Shown: positions 43,617 to 53,149, counted from the stretch's first letter. The stretch: DNA of 64,000 nt from Azospirillum halopraeferens DSM 3675 (GCF_000429625.1 NZ_AUCF01000004.1:62001-126000); one strand, 5' to 3'. The notes: generated from the letters alone by a model not told the origin. Numbers and translations are program-made.

Positions 43617-45590
43617 ATGTGCGGTTTCTGCGGCTTCCTGACGAGCGACGGCGACCGTGACCCCGCGGCCATGCAGGACGCGCTGGGGCGGATGAACGAC
43701 ACCATCCGCCACCGCGGCCCCGACGGAGACGGGGAATGGGTCGATGCCGCCGCCGGTGTGGCTCTGGGCCACCGGCGGCTGGCCATCGTCGACCTGTCGC
43801 CGCTGGGCCGCCAGCCCATGGCGTCGGCCGACGGGCGCTGGGTCATCGCCTACAACGGCGAGATCTACAATTACCGCGACCTGCGGGCGGAGCTGGAGGC
43901 GGCCGGCCACGTCTTCCGCGGCCAGTCCGACACCGAGGTGCTGGTGGAGATGGTGGCCGCCCGCGGCGTCGCCGCGACGGCGCGCCGGCTGGTCGGCATC
44001 TTCGCGCTGGCCCTGTGGGATCGCGCGGCACAGACCCTCTATCTGGTGCGCGACCAGATCGGGGTGAAGCCGCTCTACTGGGGGCGCTTCGGCGGGACGC
44101 TGCTGTTCGGCTCCCAGTCCAAGGCCCTGCGCGCCCACCCCGCCTTCCGCGCCGCCGTCGACCGCGACGCGCTGGCCGCGTACATGCGCCACAACTACGT
44201 GCCCGCACCCCACAGCATCTACCGGGGTGTGCGCAAGCTGGAGCCCGGCACGATCCTCACCGTGCGCCCCGGCGCCGAGCCGGAGAGCGAGACCTACTGG
44301 GACCTGTCGGCCGCGGTGCGCGACGGCATCGCCGGGCGCCTCGACCTGTCCGACGCGGAGGCGGCGGAGCGTCTGGAAGCCCTGCTGATGGACGCCGTGG
44401 GGCGGCAGATGGTGGCCGACGTGCCGCTGGGCGCCTTCCTGTCCGGCGGCATCGATTCCTCCACCGTGGTGGCGCTGATGCAGGCGCAGTCCGACCGGCC
44501 GGTGCGCACCTTCACCATCGGTTTCGCCGAAGCCGGCTTCGACGAGGCCGCCGCCGCCCGCGCCGTCGCCGACCATCTCGGCACCGACCACACCGAATTG
44601 CGCGTCGAGCCGCGCCACGCCCTGGACGTCATTCCCCGGCTGGCCGACTGGTACGACGAGCCGTTCGCCGACAGCTCGCAGATCCCCACGCTGCTGGTGT
44701 CGGAGCTGACGCGGCGCTCGGTCACCGTCGCCCTGTCCGGCGACGGCGGCGACGAGCTGTTCGCCGGCTACAACCGCTATTTCTGGGGCGCCGGCCTGTG
44801 GCGGCGCCTGGGGCCGCTGCCGGCCGGCCTGCGGGCGGCGGGGGCGGCGGCGATCCGCGCGCTGCCGCCGGCGGGATGGGACGCCCTGTTCGCCCCGGTG
44901 CCCGCCCGGCTGCGGCCGCGCCTGCCCGGCGACAAGCTGCACAAGCTGGCCGGCGTGCTGGCGGCCGGCGGGCCGGACGCCCTCTACCGCGGGCTGATCA
45001 CCCATTGGGAGGCGCCGGACGCCCTGGTCATCGGCGCGCGCGAGCCGCGCGGCCTGCTGTGGGACGACGGCGTGGCCGCCCGCGTCCCCGACTTCGTCGA
45101 GCGCATGCAGTATCTGGACACCGCCACCTATCTGCCCGACGACATCCTGGCCAAGGTGGACCGCGCCAGCATGGCGGTGGCGCTGGAGGCGCGCGTGCCC
45201 CTGCTCGACCACCGGGTGGTGGAGTTCGCCTGGCGCCTGCCGATGCACCAGAAGATCCGCGATGGCCGGGGCAAGTGGCTGCTGCGCCGCGTGCTCGACC
45301 GGCACGTGCCGCGCGACCTGGTGGAGCGCCCCAAGATGGGCTTCGGCGTGCCCATCGATTCATGGCTGCGCGGCCCCTTGCGCGACTGGGCCGAAGCCCT
45401 GCTGGACGAGCGCCGCCTGCGCGACGACGGCCTGTTCGACCCGGCCCCCATCCGCGCCCGCTGGGCCGAGCATCTGTCGGGCCGGCGCAACTGGCAGTAC
45501 CTGCTGTGGAGCGTCCTGATGGTCCAGGCATGGCAGGACCGCTGGGACACCGCCCCCGCCGCCCCCTCCCTGACCGCGAGCGCCGCATGA
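43617..45590 (+). CDS. asnB: Glutamine-dependent asparagine synthetase (AsnB family)
   Basis: A 657-residue class II amidotransferase. The exposed N-terminal Cys2 (MCGFCGFL) and the RHRGPDGDGEW, HRRLAIVDLSPLGRQPM and YNGEIYN motifs form the glutaminase domain. The synthetase domain has the PP-loop FLSGGIDSSTVVALM and SGDGGDELFAGYNRYFWG. It makes asparagine from aspartate, glutamine and ATP, but homologues next to glycan clusters can amidate sugar precursors, and this copy lies directly beside one. The C-terminus LLWSVLMVQAWQDRW matches AsnB. Its stop overlaps the next small gene. Confidence 0.92.
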   Translation: MCGFCGFLTSDGDRDPAAMQDALGRMNDTIRHRGPDGDGEWVDAAAGVALGHRRLAIVDLSPLGRQPMASADGRWVIAYNGEIYNYRDLRAELEAAGHVFRGQSDTEVLVEMVAARGVAATARRLVGIFALALWDRAAQTLYLVRDQIGVKPLYWGRFGGTLLFGSQSKALRAHPAFRAAVDRDALAAYMRHNYVPAPHSIYRGVRKLEPGTILTVRPGAEPESETYWDLSAAVRDGIAGRLDLSDAEAAERLEALLMDAVGRQMVADVPLGAFLSGGIDSSTVVALMQAQSDRPVRTFTIGFAEAGFDEAAAARAVADHLGTDHTELRVEPRHALDVIPRLADWYDEPFADSSQIPTLLVSELTRRSVTVALSGDGGDELFAGYNRYFWGAGLWRRLGPLPAGLRAAGAAAIRALPPAGWDALFAPVPARLRPRLPGDKLHKLAGVLAAGGPDALYRGLITHWEAPDALVIGAREPRGLLWDDGVAARVPDFVERMQYLDTATYLPDDILAKVDRASMAVALEARVPLLDHRVVEFAWRLPMHQKIRDGRGKWLLRRVLDRHVPRDLVERPKMGFGVPIDSWLRGPLRDWAEALLDERRLRDDGLFDPAPIRARWAEHLSGRRNWQYLLWSVLMVQAWQDRWDTAPAAPSLTASAA

Positions 45591-45748
45591 GCAGCGAGAC
45601 CACCCCGCGCCCCGGACCCAAGCCCGCCGACAAGCAGGACCGTCTGGCCGCGCGCCTGCGCGAGAACCTGAAGAAGCGCAAGGAGCAGGCGCGGGCGCGC
45701 GAGAAGGGGGAGGATGAGGGGGACGGTGAGGGTGGTCCTCAGCCCTAG
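45587..45748 (+). CDS. Small basic conserved protein
   Basis: A 53-residue highly charged protein (KPADKQDRLAARLRENLKKRKEQARAREK) with an acidic tail, starting in the ATGA overlap with asnB. The DRLAxxLRxNLxxRKxQxRAR pattern occurs in many small alphaproteobacterial proteins of unknown role. Too short to give a domain, but the coupling and pattern support it. Confidence 0.6.
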   Translation: MSSETTPRPGPKPADKQDRLAARLRENLKKRKEQARAREKGEDEGDGEGGPQP

Positions 45749-45751
45749 ACG

Positions 45752-46150
45752 TCAGGTGGAGCCGCAGTCGTCGAGCAATGAGGCAATGCACGCGACGAAC
45801 TGCTCCGCCCTTGTGATCGCTTCGCTGGCGCGTTGCGGTGGAACGTCGGAGTCCGGCCCGGTTTCGTAGTCAGCCAGCGCTTTCAAATCGTAGGCTTGTG
45901 CAAGGAACTTACGGATCTCCGGCCCGACAGCCGGTTCGCTTCCGGTCAGCCGCGCGAATTCCGAGTGAACGCCGCTGTGGGTCTTTGCCACTTTCCCGGT
46001 GCGTTCCACGATAATGGCCTGAGCAGCGTGGAACGCTGCGAGATAGGCGTTGCGCCCGGCGTCGTTCGTCAGCCCGACGTTAAGGTTTCGGCGGGCGAAG
46101 CCGAGGCAGCGCGGAGCCTTGCCGAGAAACGCGGCAGCTTCCTCCTTCAC
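45752..46150 (-). CDS. HEPN-domain toxin of a HEPN-MNT pair
   Basis: A 132-residue all-helical HEPN protein (PF05168-type). The segment GRNAYLAAFHAAQAIIVERTGK is the characteristic helix of the family, followed by THSGVHSEFARL. The catalytic RxxxxH of RNase HEPNs is not clearly present, as in many MNT-linked members whose toxicity is controlled by AMPylation. The GTG start at 46150 overlaps the stop of the antitoxin gene (GTGA), so the two are translated together. Confidence 0.85.
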   Translation of the reverse strand: MKEEAAAFLGKAPRCLGFARRNLNVGLTNDAGRNAYLAAFHAAQAIIVERTGKVAKTHSGVHSEFARLTGSEPAVGPEIRKFLAQAYDLKALADYETGPDSDVPPQRASEAITRAEQFVACIASLLDDCGST

Positions 46151-46461
46151 AGATCGCGCCCCTCCCGTCGCACTTCGTGCATCAGCGGCGTGCGGTCCCG
46201 TTGGGCGCCGGCGCGGAAGGGCATGGCGTGTATGAATGCCCCGGTGTCATAGAGGATCTCGGTCGTGATGTCGCTCAGTCGATCGACCTCCGCCCAGCGG
46301 TCCGCCATTCCCCGCACGAACACCGCGACGTCGTAGTCGGAGTCCGGCCGCGCGTCACCGCGGGCGCGTGAACCGAACAGGACGACTCGCTCCAGCCGCT
46401 CGCCGTACAACGCGTCGAGCGCCGTGCGCAGGCGGACGAGAACGGGATCCGTTGTGGTCAT
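46147..46461 (-). CDS. MNT (minimal nucleotidyltransferase) antitoxin
   Basis: A 104-residue nucleotidyltransferase with the motif VVLFGSRARGDARPDSDYDVAVFV, carrying the GSxARG loop and DxD metal site. MNT antitoxins neutralise HEPN toxins by attaching AMP. A GGAGGG site lies eight bases before the ATG at 46461; an upstream ATG at 46476 has none. It precedes the HEPN gene, the usual order, and the pair sits between asnB and dcd as an inserted unit. Confidence 0.85.
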   Translation of the reverse strand: MTTTDPVLVRLRTALDALYGERLERVVLFGSRARGDARPDSDYDVAVFVRGMADRWAEVDRLSDITTEILYDTGAFIHAMPFRAGAQRDRTPLMHEVRREGRDL

Positions 46462-46626
46462 GCCGCCGCCCTCCATGTCGCGCGCCAGGACGTCATCCCC
46501 GCAAGATGAGCCTGTCCCGCATCCGCGTCAATTCGCGGGCGCGGAGTCGCCGTGCTTGAGCCACCCGTTGCGCTCGGCTACAAACCCGGTTCGGACCTGT
46601 TCTTTCGATCTGGGGAGTTGGTGGCG

Positions 46627-47181
46627 ATGGGCATCATGCCGGACGCGTGGATCCGCGAAATGGCCGAGACCAGGGGCATGATCGAGCCCTTCGTCGACCG
46701 CCAGGAGCGCGAGGGCGTGATCTCCTACGGGCTGTCCTCCTACGGGTACGACGCGCGGGTCGCCGACGAGTTCAAGATCTTCACCAATGTCGACAACGCC
46801 ATCGTCGATCCCAAGAACTTCTCCGGCAACAGCTTCGTCGATCGCAAGACCGACGTCTGCATCATCCCCCCCAACAGCTTCGCGCTGGCCCGCACGGTGG
46901 AGTATTTCCGGGTGCCCCGCGACGTGCTGGTGATCTGCCTGGGCAAGTCGACCTACGCCCGCTGCGGCCTGATCGTCAACGTGACGCCGCTGGAGCCGGA
47001 GTGGGAAGGCCACGTCACGCTGGAAATCTCCAACACCACGCCGCTGCCCGCCAGGGTCTACGCCAACGAGGGGCTGTGCCAGTTCCTCTTCCTCAAGGGC
47101 GACAGCCCCTGTGAGGTCTCCTACGCCGACAAGGCCGGCAAGTACATGCGCCAGCAGGGCGTGACGCTGCCGCGCCTCTGA
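46627..47181 (+). CDS. dcd: dCTP deaminase
   Basis: Converts dCTP to dUTP for dTTP synthesis, 184 residues, trimeric in relatives. Motifs: [23 protein letters not shown] at the start, [21 protein letters not shown], the catalytic region [46 protein letters not shown] (Ser-Arg and Glu of the active site) and the C-terminal KYMRQQG. The frame opens at 46552 and would add 25 residues, but conserved sequence starts at ATG 46627, where a GTG-ATG cluster lies. Confidence 0.95.
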   Translation: MGIMPDAWIREMAETRGMIEPFVDRQEREGVISYGLSSYGYDARVADEFKIFTNVDNAIVDPKNFSGNSFVDRKTDVCIIPPNSFALARTVEYFRVPRDVLVICLGKSTYARCGLIVNVTPLEPEWEGHVTLEISNTTPLPARVYANEGLCQFLFLKGDSPCEVSYADKAGKYMRQQGVTLPRL

Positions 47182-47227
47182 CGCCGCTTCCCTTCACCGA
47201 CGTTTTCCGCACGACACCGGGTTTCCC

Positions 47228-48523
47228 ATGGACAAGATCCGCATCCGCGGCGGCCGACCCCTGAGCGGGTCCATCGCCGTCGGCGGCGCCAAGAATGCCG
47301 CCCTGCCGCTGATGACCGCCTGCCTGCTCACCGACGAGACGCTGGTCCTGAGGAACCTGCCGATCCTTGCGGACATCAACACCCTGTGCAACCTGCTGCT
47401 GCAGCACGGGGTGGCGATCCACCTGGACGGGGCCGGCGGCGCGTGCGCCGGGCGCACGGTGGAGCTGACGGCGCGCGGCGTGACCAACACCACCGCGCCC
47501 TACGACCTGGTGCGCAAGATGCGCGCCTCGGTGCTGGTGCTGGGGCCGCTGGTGGCGCGCTTCGGCGAGGCGAAGGTGTCGCTGCCCGGTGGCTGCGCCA
47601 TCGGCGCGCGCCCGGTCGACCTGCACATCAAGGGTCTGCAGGCCATGGGTGCGGCAATCGAGCTGGAGGGCGGCTACATGATCGCCCGCGCCCCCGGCGG
47701 TCTGCGCGGGGCGGAGATCGTGTTCCCCAAGGTGTCCGTCGGCGCCACCGAGAACCTGTTGATGGCCGCCACCCTGGCCCGCGGCGAGACGGTGCTGGTC
47801 AACGCCGCGCGCGAGCCGGAGGTGAGCGACCTCGCCCACTGCCTGGTGGCCATGGGCGCCGACATCACCGGCATCGGCAGCGACACGCTGCGCATCCGCG
47901 GCGTGGAGCGGCTGCACGGCGCCACCCACTCCATCGTGCCCGACCGCATCGAGACGGGCACCTACGCCATGGCCGCGGCCATCACCGGCGGCGAGCTGGA
48001 CATCCTCAACACCCGCCTGGACCTCATCGCGTCGGCCGCCACCGTGCTGGCCCAGGCCGGCGTCGCCTTCACCGAGATCGAGGGCGGCATCCGCGTCTCG
48101 CGCGCCAACGGCACGCTGGCGGGCGTCGACGTGATGACGGAGCCGTACCCCGGCTTCCCCACCGACCTCCAGGCGCAGATGATGGCGCTGCTGTGCACCG
48201 CGCAGGGTGCCGGCATGATCACCGAGACCATCTTCGAGAACCGTTTCATGCACGCGCCGGAACTGATGCGCATGGGCGCGCGTATCACCGTGCACGGCGC
48301 CTCGGCGCTGGTGCGGGGGGTGGATCGGCTGACCGGCGCGCCGGTCATGGCCACCGACCTGCGCGCTTCGGTGTCGCTGGTGCTGGCCGGGCTGGCAGCC
48401 AGGGGGGAGACGACGGTCAACCGCGTCTACCATCTGGACCGCGGCTACGAGCGCCTGGAGGAGAAGCTGGCCGCCTGCGGCGCCGACATCGAGCGGATCG
48501 GCGGCGAGGGCGGCGACGACTAG
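47228..48523 (+). CDS. murA: UDP-N-acetylglucosamine 1-carboxyvinyltransferase
   Basis: First committed step of peptidoglycan synthesis: transfer of enolpyruvate to UDP-GlcNAc in the cytoplasm. 431 residues with the usual motifs: [24 protein letters not shown], the loop [16 protein letters not shown] whose Cys is the fosfomycin target, [33 protein letters not shown] and [15 protein letters not shown]. The Cys form predicts fosfomycin sensitivity at this target. It is followed 13 bp on by the DUF2948 gene, a common alphaproteobacterial arrangement. Confidence 0.97.
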   Translation: MDKIRIRGGRPLSGSIAVGGAKNAALPLMTACLLTDETLVLRNLPILADINTLCNLLLQHGVAIHLDGAGGACAGRTVELTARGVTNTTAPYDLVRKMRASVLVLGPLVARFGEAKVSLPGGCAIGARPVDLHIKGLQAMGAAIELEGGYMIARAPGGLRGAEIVFPKVSVGATENLLMAATLARGETVLVNAAREPEVSDLAHCLVAMGADITGIGSDTLRIRGVERLHGATHSIVPDRIETGTYAMAAAITGGELDILNTRLDLIASAATVLAQAGVAFTEIEGGIRVSRANGTLAGVDVMTEPYPGFPTDLQAQMMALLCTAQGAGMITETIFENRFMHAPELMRMGARITVHGASALVRGVDRLTGAPVMATDLRASVSLVLAGLAARGETTVNRVYHLDRGYERLEEKLAACGADIERIGGEGGDD

Positions 48524-48536
48524 GAAGGGAGGGGCC

Positions 48537-48998
48537 ATGAGCAAGCCGATCCGCCTGCGCGCCGAGGACGAGGACGACCTGCGGGTGGTCTCCGCCTGCC
48601 TGCAGGACGCCATCGTGCCGATCGGCGAGATGGGCTACGTCCCCGGCGACAAGCGCTTCGTGCTCGTGGTCAACCGCTTCCGATGGGAAACGGCCGACGC
48701 GCCGCGCGCCGACGACGGCCCCACGGCCGAGGACGACGACCTGTTCCCCTACGAGCGCGTCCATTGCGGCGTGCGCTTCGACGGGGTGGAGCGGGTGCGC
48801 ACCCGCGGCATCGACCTGCGCGACCGCCGGCAGATCCTCGAACTGCTCAGCCTCGGCACGGAGGACGGCGACGTGCTGCTGCACTTCGCCGGCGGCGGCT
48901 GCATCCGCCTGTGCGGCCCGTCCTGGACCTGCCTGGTCGAGGACCTGGGGGAGCCCTGGCCCACCGCCAGCCGTCCCTGCCACCCGGTGGAGGAATAG
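48537..48998 (+). CDS. DUF2948 family protein
   Basis: A 153-residue soluble protein ([76 protein letters not shown]). DUF2948 genes sit next to murA in alphaproteobacteria, suggesting a link with the cell envelope or division, but the role is unknown. GGAGGGGCC lies just before the ATG. Confidence 0.9.
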   Translation: MSKPIRLRAEDEDDLRVVSACLQDAIVPIGEMGYVPGDKRFVLVVNRFRWETADAPRADDGPTAEDDDLFPYERVHCGVRFDGVERVRTRGIDLRDRRQILELLSLGTEDGDVLLHFAGGGCIRLCGPSWTCLVEDLGEPWPTASRPCHPVEE

Positions 48999-49016
48999 GG
49001 CGGAGGGCCCGCGGCC

Positions 49017-49715
49017 ATGGACGGGTTCCCCGGCGACCATCCCGACGATGACGACGGCACCGCGGCGGGCTGGCCGACCACGGAGGCCGAGGCGCGGGCC
49101 GTGCAGGAGCGCCTGCGCACCCGGGTCGTCGCCCGCGACGATGTCGGACCGCTGCGCCGCCTGGCGGCGGTGGACGCCCACTACAGCGAGGCCGACCGGC
49201 TGACCTGGGCGGCGGTGGCGGAGGTCGATCCGGCAACGCTGGAGCTGACCCGCTCGGTTCTGCTGGCGCGGCCCACCAGCTTCCCCTACGTCACCGGCCT
49301 GCTGTCCTTCCGCGAGGTGCCGGCCATGGCGGCCGCGCTCGCCATGCTGCCGGAGCCGCCCGACCTGGTCCTGGTCGACGGGCAGGGGATGGCGCACCCG
49401 CGCCGTTTCGGGCTGGCCTGCCATCTCGGCGTCGTCACCGGGCTGCCGACGGTGGGGGTCGCCAAGTCGCGCCTGGTGGGGCGCTTCGACCCGCCGGGGC
49501 TCGCGCGCGGCTCCTCCTCGCCCATGTACCACCGCAAGGAGATGGTGGGGGTGGCCTTGCGCACCCGCGACGGCACCAACCCGCTGTTCGTGTCGGTCGG
49601 CCACCGCGTGGGGTTGCAGACCGCCGTGGAGCTGGTGCTGCGGGTCACCCCCAAATGGCGGCTGCCGGAGCCGATCCGGCTGGCCGACCGGCTGTCGCGC
49701 ATGCACCGGCCCTGA
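49017..49715 (+). CDS. nfi: Endonuclease V (deoxyinosine repair)
   Basis: A 232-residue endonuclease V family protein; these cut one base 3' of deoxyinosine in damaged DNA. The catalytic acidic set is visible: AAVDAHYS (Asp near 45), FPYVTGLLSFREVP (Glu near 101), LVLVDGQGMAHPRRFGLACHLGV (Asp near 122) and VGVAKSRLVG. The wedge motif region is FPYVTG rather than PYIPG. The first 18 residues are acidic and unconserved, so the start may be slightly later. It follows the DUF2948 gene by 18 bp. Confidence 0.93.
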   Translation: MDGFPGDHPDDDDGTAAGWPTTEAEARAVQERLRTRVVARDDVGPLRRLAAVDAHYSEADRLTWAAVAEVDPATLELTRSVLLARPTSFPYVTGLLSFREVPAMAAALAMLPEPPDLVLVDGQGMAHPRRFGLACHLGVVTGLPTVGVAKSRLVGRFDPPGLARGSSSPMYHRKEMVGVALRTRDGTNPLFVSVGHRVGLQTAVELVLRVTPKWRLPEPIRLADRLSRMHRP

Positions 49716-49786
49716 GGCCCGCCGCGGAACCGCCCCGGCGGCTCCGGTGTTCCACCGGGACGGTGTCAGCAAGGGCGGAGGGGGCG

Positions 49787-50059
49787 ATGCGGGTGACCTA
49801 CACCTACCGGGGCAGCAGCGACGCGGCGTTCGAGGATGCCATGCTCGGCGTCGTGCGGTCGGTCGCTCCGGCGCGGGCCGCCGGCCGGCGCGAGGACCCG
49901 CAGGGCTTCACCGCGGTGACCCTCGACGTCGACCTCAACGGCCCCAGCGACACCATCCTCGGCAGCCTGCGCACCCACGAGCGGATCATCGACGTGGCGC
50001 AGGACGGCGGCCCGCCGGAGGCCGCCTTCGACGAGCTGAACGACCCCGTGCGGTCGTGA
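49787..50059 (+). CDS. Small hypothetical protein
   Basis: A 90-residue protein (MRVTYTYRGSSDAAFEDAMLG, TAVTLDVDLNGPSDTILGSLRTHERIIDVAQ) with a GGAGGGGG ribosome site before the ATG at 49787. The alternation of beta and helical segments suggests a compact alpha/beta fold. Not recognised. It converges on the response-regulator gene with a 2-bp gap. Confidence 0.55.
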   Translation: MRVTYTYRGSSDAAFEDAMLGVVRSVAPARAAGRREDPQGFTAVTLDVDLNGPSDTILGSLRTHERIIDVAQDGGPPEAAFDELNDPVRS

Positions 50060-50061
50060 GA

Positions 50062-50727
50062 TCAGGCGCTCATCAGAGGGGACAGGCCGTTCTGGATGGC
50101 CCATACCGCCGCCTGGGTGCGGTTCTGGGCGTTGATCTTCCGCATCACGTTCTTGAAGTGCATCTTCACCGTTGATTCGGTGATGTGCAGATGGCGGGCG
50201 ATGGCTTTGTTGGACTGTCCGGCCAGCAGGCAGCGCAGGATCTGCACCTCGCGCCGGGACAGCTCGTTGCCGGACAGGGCGGGAAGCACGGGCGCGACCG
50301 GACGCTCGTTGGTGGTGGCCATCAGCAGGCTGGCCACGTGCGTCGGGTACACCACCTCGCCCAGCATGACGAGCTGCAACGCCCGCAACAGGGATTCGCT
50401 GGACATCGCCTTGTCCAGATAGGCGTCCGCGCCGGCCTCGAGCGCGCGGCTCAGCGGGCGGTCGGACAGGGTGTCGGCCAGCACGGCGATGCGCGCGTCG
50501 CAGGCCGCGCGCAGGCGTCGCAGCCCCGCCGGCTCGTCGCCCGCGGCCGCCGGTGCTGCCAGCACGATCAGGTCCGGCGCGGCGCCGGCCGCGATGGCGG
50601 CCAGCGCCTCGTCGGCCGTCGCGGCGTAATGGCCGATGCTGAAGGGGCCGTTGGCGATCAGCGCGCCGAGCGCCGCCGAGAACAGACGGTCGTGATCCAC
50701 CAGCATCGTATCCCAGGGGGTGGGCAT
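50062..50727 (-). CDS. LuxR-type response regulator lacking the phospho-acceptor Asp
   Basis: A 221-residue regulator with an N-terminal receiver-like domain and a C-terminal LuxR HTH (LSRREVQILRCLLAGQSNKAIARHLHITESTVKMHFKNVMRKI, about 152-200). The receiver start MLVDHDRLFSAALGALI is recognisable, but where the phosphorylated Asp belongs the sequence reads DLIVLAAPAA, with Ala, so it is probably phosphorylation-independent. CGGAGGAGC lies before the ATG. It is divergent from a second LuxR-type regulator, whose Asp is intact. Confidence 0.88.
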   Translation of the reverse strand: MPTPWDTMLVDHDRLFSAALGALIANGPFSIGHYAATADEALAAIAAGAAPDLIVLAAPAAAGDEPAGLRRLRAACDARIAVLADTLSDRPLSRALEAGADAYLDKAMSSESLLRALQLVMLGEVVYPTHVASLLMATTNERPVAPVLPALSGNELSRREVQILRCLLAGQSNKAIARHLHITESTVKMHFKNVMRKINAQNRTQAAVWAIQNGLSPLMSA

Positions 50728-51076
50728 CGTTGCTCCTCCGGTTCGTTGTCGATTGTCGCTTGGAGCGATGGTACCGAGTGAAAGGCGCGCCCAACACGAT
50801 ACTTAAAAAGTTATTAAAAGCAAGTGGACGTTCAGAGGAAAGCGTGCTTTACCTTCATGAGGATGGTGATTTATACGAGAGCGCGCACACGCTCTGCAAG
50901 GAACTTCGCCGTTCGATCTTGGCGGATACCTCAAACGATAGTGTAGGCGATCGTCGATGGATGTGAATGTCGACAGTGAACGACGCAACGACGGTTCGGC
51001 GCCGGACGGCGACGGAACCGGGGCGGCGGTCTGCACGCGGCCGCTGCGGGTGCGGCACAAGGAAGGCGACGACACG
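50728..51076. other. Intergenic control region between two LuxR-type regulators
   Basis: About 350 bp between divergent response regulator genes, with a strikingly AT-rich core at 50795-50955 inside a GC-rich neighbourhood, as expected for a shared promoter region. A 78-residue frame (50730-50966) opens here but looks accidental. If the downstream gene starts at 50957 instead, its promoter lies before that point. Confidence 0.5.
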
Positions 51077-51778
51077 ATGGAAATACGGGTTCGTCCGGCG
51101 GAACGCGACCGGGTCCACGGCGGGCAGGGGCAGACGTTCCTGGTGGTGGACGGTCATCCGCTGGTCCGCCACGGTTTTGCGCTTTCGGTCCGTGAGATCC
51201 GGCCCGGGGCTTCGGTGATCGAGGCCGGCACCCTGGCCGAGGCGCTGGCCGTCGTCACCGGGACGCCCGGCCTGACGCTGGTGCTGTTCGACTTCAACCT
51301 GGCGGACCGCAGCGGCCGGGAAGGGGTGCGGCGCATGGTGGAGGCGCTGGGGGACACCCCGCTGCTGGTGATCTCCGCCTCCGACGAGGTGGGCGACATC
51401 GTGGAAAGCGTGCGCCTTGGCGCGCGCGGCTACATCCTGAAGACCAGTTCGACGCAGGTGCTGGAGCACGCGATCTCGCTGGCCCTGACGGGCGAGACGT
51501 TCCTGCCGCTGCCGCGCGCCGTGCTCGGCGGCACGGTGGCGCCGGGCGCGGCCCGCGGCGGCGGCGGACCGGCGGAACGGCTGACCGACCGCCAGCGCGA
51601 CGTCTTCCAGCTTCTGCTGGCCGGCCACTCCAACAAGGAGATCGCCCGCGAACTGGGCGTTCTGGAGGGCACCGTGAAGGTGCATGTGCGGGCCATCATG
51701 CAGAAGCTGGGGGTGCGCAACCGCACCCAGGTGGCGGTGGTGGCGGCCCGCAGCGGCTGGTTCCCCGACCACGGGTGA
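51077..51778 (+). CDS. LuxR/NarL-type response regulator
   Basis: A 233-residue response regulator. The receiver domain has FLVVDGHPLVRHGFAL, the phospho-acceptor Asp in LVLFDFNLADRSG, the Ser of LLVISASDE and the Lys of YILKTSS. The C-terminal HTH is LTDRQRDVFQLLLAGHSNKEIARELGVLEGTVKVHVRAIMQKLGV. The ATG at 51077 follows AAGGAAGG; an in-frame start at 50957 would add 40 unconserved residues. No histidine kinase lies in the window, so the partner is elsewhere. Confidence 0.9.
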   Translation: MEIRVRPAERDRVHGGQGQTFLVVDGHPLVRHGFALSVREIRPGASVIEAGTLAEALAVVTGTPGLTLVLFDFNLADRSGREGVRRMVEALGDTPLLVISASDEVGDIVESVRLGARGYILKTSSTQVLEHAISLALTGETFLPLPRAVLGGTVAPGAARGGGGPAERLTDRQRDVFQLLLAGHSNKEIARELGVLEGTVKVHVRAIMQKLGVRNRTQVAVVAARSGWFPDHG

Positions 51779-51840
51779 TGCGGGACGGCCCCCCGCGCGG
51801 CGGGGTAGGATAAGGGGAGGACGCGGAACGGGAGGATCTG

Positions 51841-53097
51841 ATGGCGGACGGGCATACGGAACAGGGCGCGGCGGCGGCGGTCGACGAGGGGCGCCTGTGG
51901 GGGCGGCTGATGGCGCTGGCCGCCGTCGGCGCCCGCCCCGACGGCGGGGTGGACCGGCCGGCCCTGTCGATGCAGGACGCGCAGGCCCGCTCCCTGGTCG
52001 CGGGGTGGGCGCGGGACCTCGGCTTCGCGGTCGCCACCGATCCCATCGGCAACCTGTTCGTCCGCCGCGCCGGGCGCGATCCGGACGCTGCCCCGGTGCT
52101 CACCGGGTCCCACCTCGACACCCAGCCCATGGGCGGGCGCTTCGATGGCGCCTACGGCGTGATCGCCGGGCTGGAGGCGCTGCACGCCATGAACGACGCG
52201 GGGATATCGACGCGCCGCCCCGTGGAACTGGTCGCCTGGACCAACGAGGAGGGCGCGCGTTTCCAGCCCGGCTGCATGGGTTCCGCCGTGTTCACCGGTG
52301 CATTGGCGCTGGAAACCGCGCTGGCCGCCGTCGATCGTGACGGCATGACGGCGCGCGAGGCGCTGGCCGCCGTCCTCGCCGGGGAGCCGGAGATGGCGAT
52401 CCGCCCCGCCGATGCGGCGGTGCACGCCTATGTGGAAGCCCACATCGAACAGGGGCCGGTGCTGGAGGAGGAGGGGCTGCCGCTGGGCATCGTCACCGGC
52501 ATCCAGGGCTGCCGCTGGTTCGCGGTCGAGGTGACGGGGGAGGCGGCGCACGCGGGAACCACGCCGCGGGCCCGCCGCCGCGACGCCTTCATGGCGGCCC
52601 ACGCCATCGTCGCCGAATTGCGCCGGGCGCTGGAGGACGAGGCGGACGTCACCCGTTTCACCATCGGCCGGTTCGAGGTGGAGCCGGGCTCGCCCAACAC
52701 GGTGCCGGCGCGGGTGTTCTTCACCATCGACCTGCGCCACCCCGACGCGGCCCGGCTGACCGACCTGGGCGACCGGGTGGCCCCGCTCGCCGGCAGTGCC
52801 GCCGGGGGCTGCGCGGTGACGGTGACGCAAACCTCCGCGTCCGCTCCCGTGGTCTTCGCCGATCCGGTGCTGCGGGTGCTGCGCGATGCCGCCGTCCGCT
52901 GCGGCGTGCCCTTCCGCGACCTGCCCTCGGGTGCCGGGCACGACGCCGGTTACCTCGCGGCCATGGCGCCCACGGGCATGCTGTTCGTGCCCTGCGCCGG
53001 CGGCGTCAGCCACCATCCCGCCGAATCCGCCGCCCCCGCCGACCTCGCCACCGGCGCGCGCGTGCTGGCCGAGGGGCTGGTGCGGCTGGCGGAGTGA
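51841..53097 (+). CDS. M20-family amidohydrolase, probable allantoate amidohydrolase
   Basis: A 418-residue di-zinc amidohydrolase, paralogous to the one at 27847. Metal motifs are LTGSHLDTQPMGGRFDGAYG, WTNEEGARFQPGCMGSAVF, EAHIEQGPVLEEEGLPLGIVTGIQG and the final SHHPAE. The GEAAHAGTTP and PRARRRDAF segments form the lid/dimerisation domain. It lies beside hydroxyisourate hydrolase and xanthine dehydrogenase genes, which favours allantoate as substrate in purine breakdown, though beta-ureidopropionate or carbamoyl amino acids are possible. GGGAGGATCTG precedes the ATG. Confidence 0.85.
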   Translation: MADGHTEQGAAAAVDEGRLWGRLMALAAVGARPDGGVDRPALSMQDAQARSLVAGWARDLGFAVATDPIGNLFVRRAGRDPDAAPVLTGSHLDTQPMGGRFDGAYGVIAGLEALHAMNDAGISTRRPVELVAWTNEEGARFQPGCMGSAVFTGALALETALAAVDRDGMTAREALAAVLAGEPEMAIRPADAAVHAYVEAHIEQGPVLEEEGLPLGIVTGIQGCRWFAVEVTGEAAHAGTTPRARRRDAFMAAHAIVAELRRALEDEADVTRFTIGRFEVEPGSPNTVPARVFFTIDLRHPDAARLTDLGDRVAPLAGSAAGGCAVTVTQTSASAPVVFADPVLRVLRDAAVRCGVPFRDLPSGAGHDAGYLAAMAPTGMLFVPCAGGVSHHPAESAAPADLATGARVLAEGLVRLAE

Positions 53098-53149
53098 TGT
53101 GGCTTCCGGCAGATCCGTAGGATCGGTTGGAAGCCGTCGAACCCGACAG

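Noticed and set aside
50730..50966. 78-codon frame between the two LuxR-type regulators
   Set aside because: It starts inside the ribosome-site region of one gene, crosses the AT-rich promoter zone and shows no conserved pattern.
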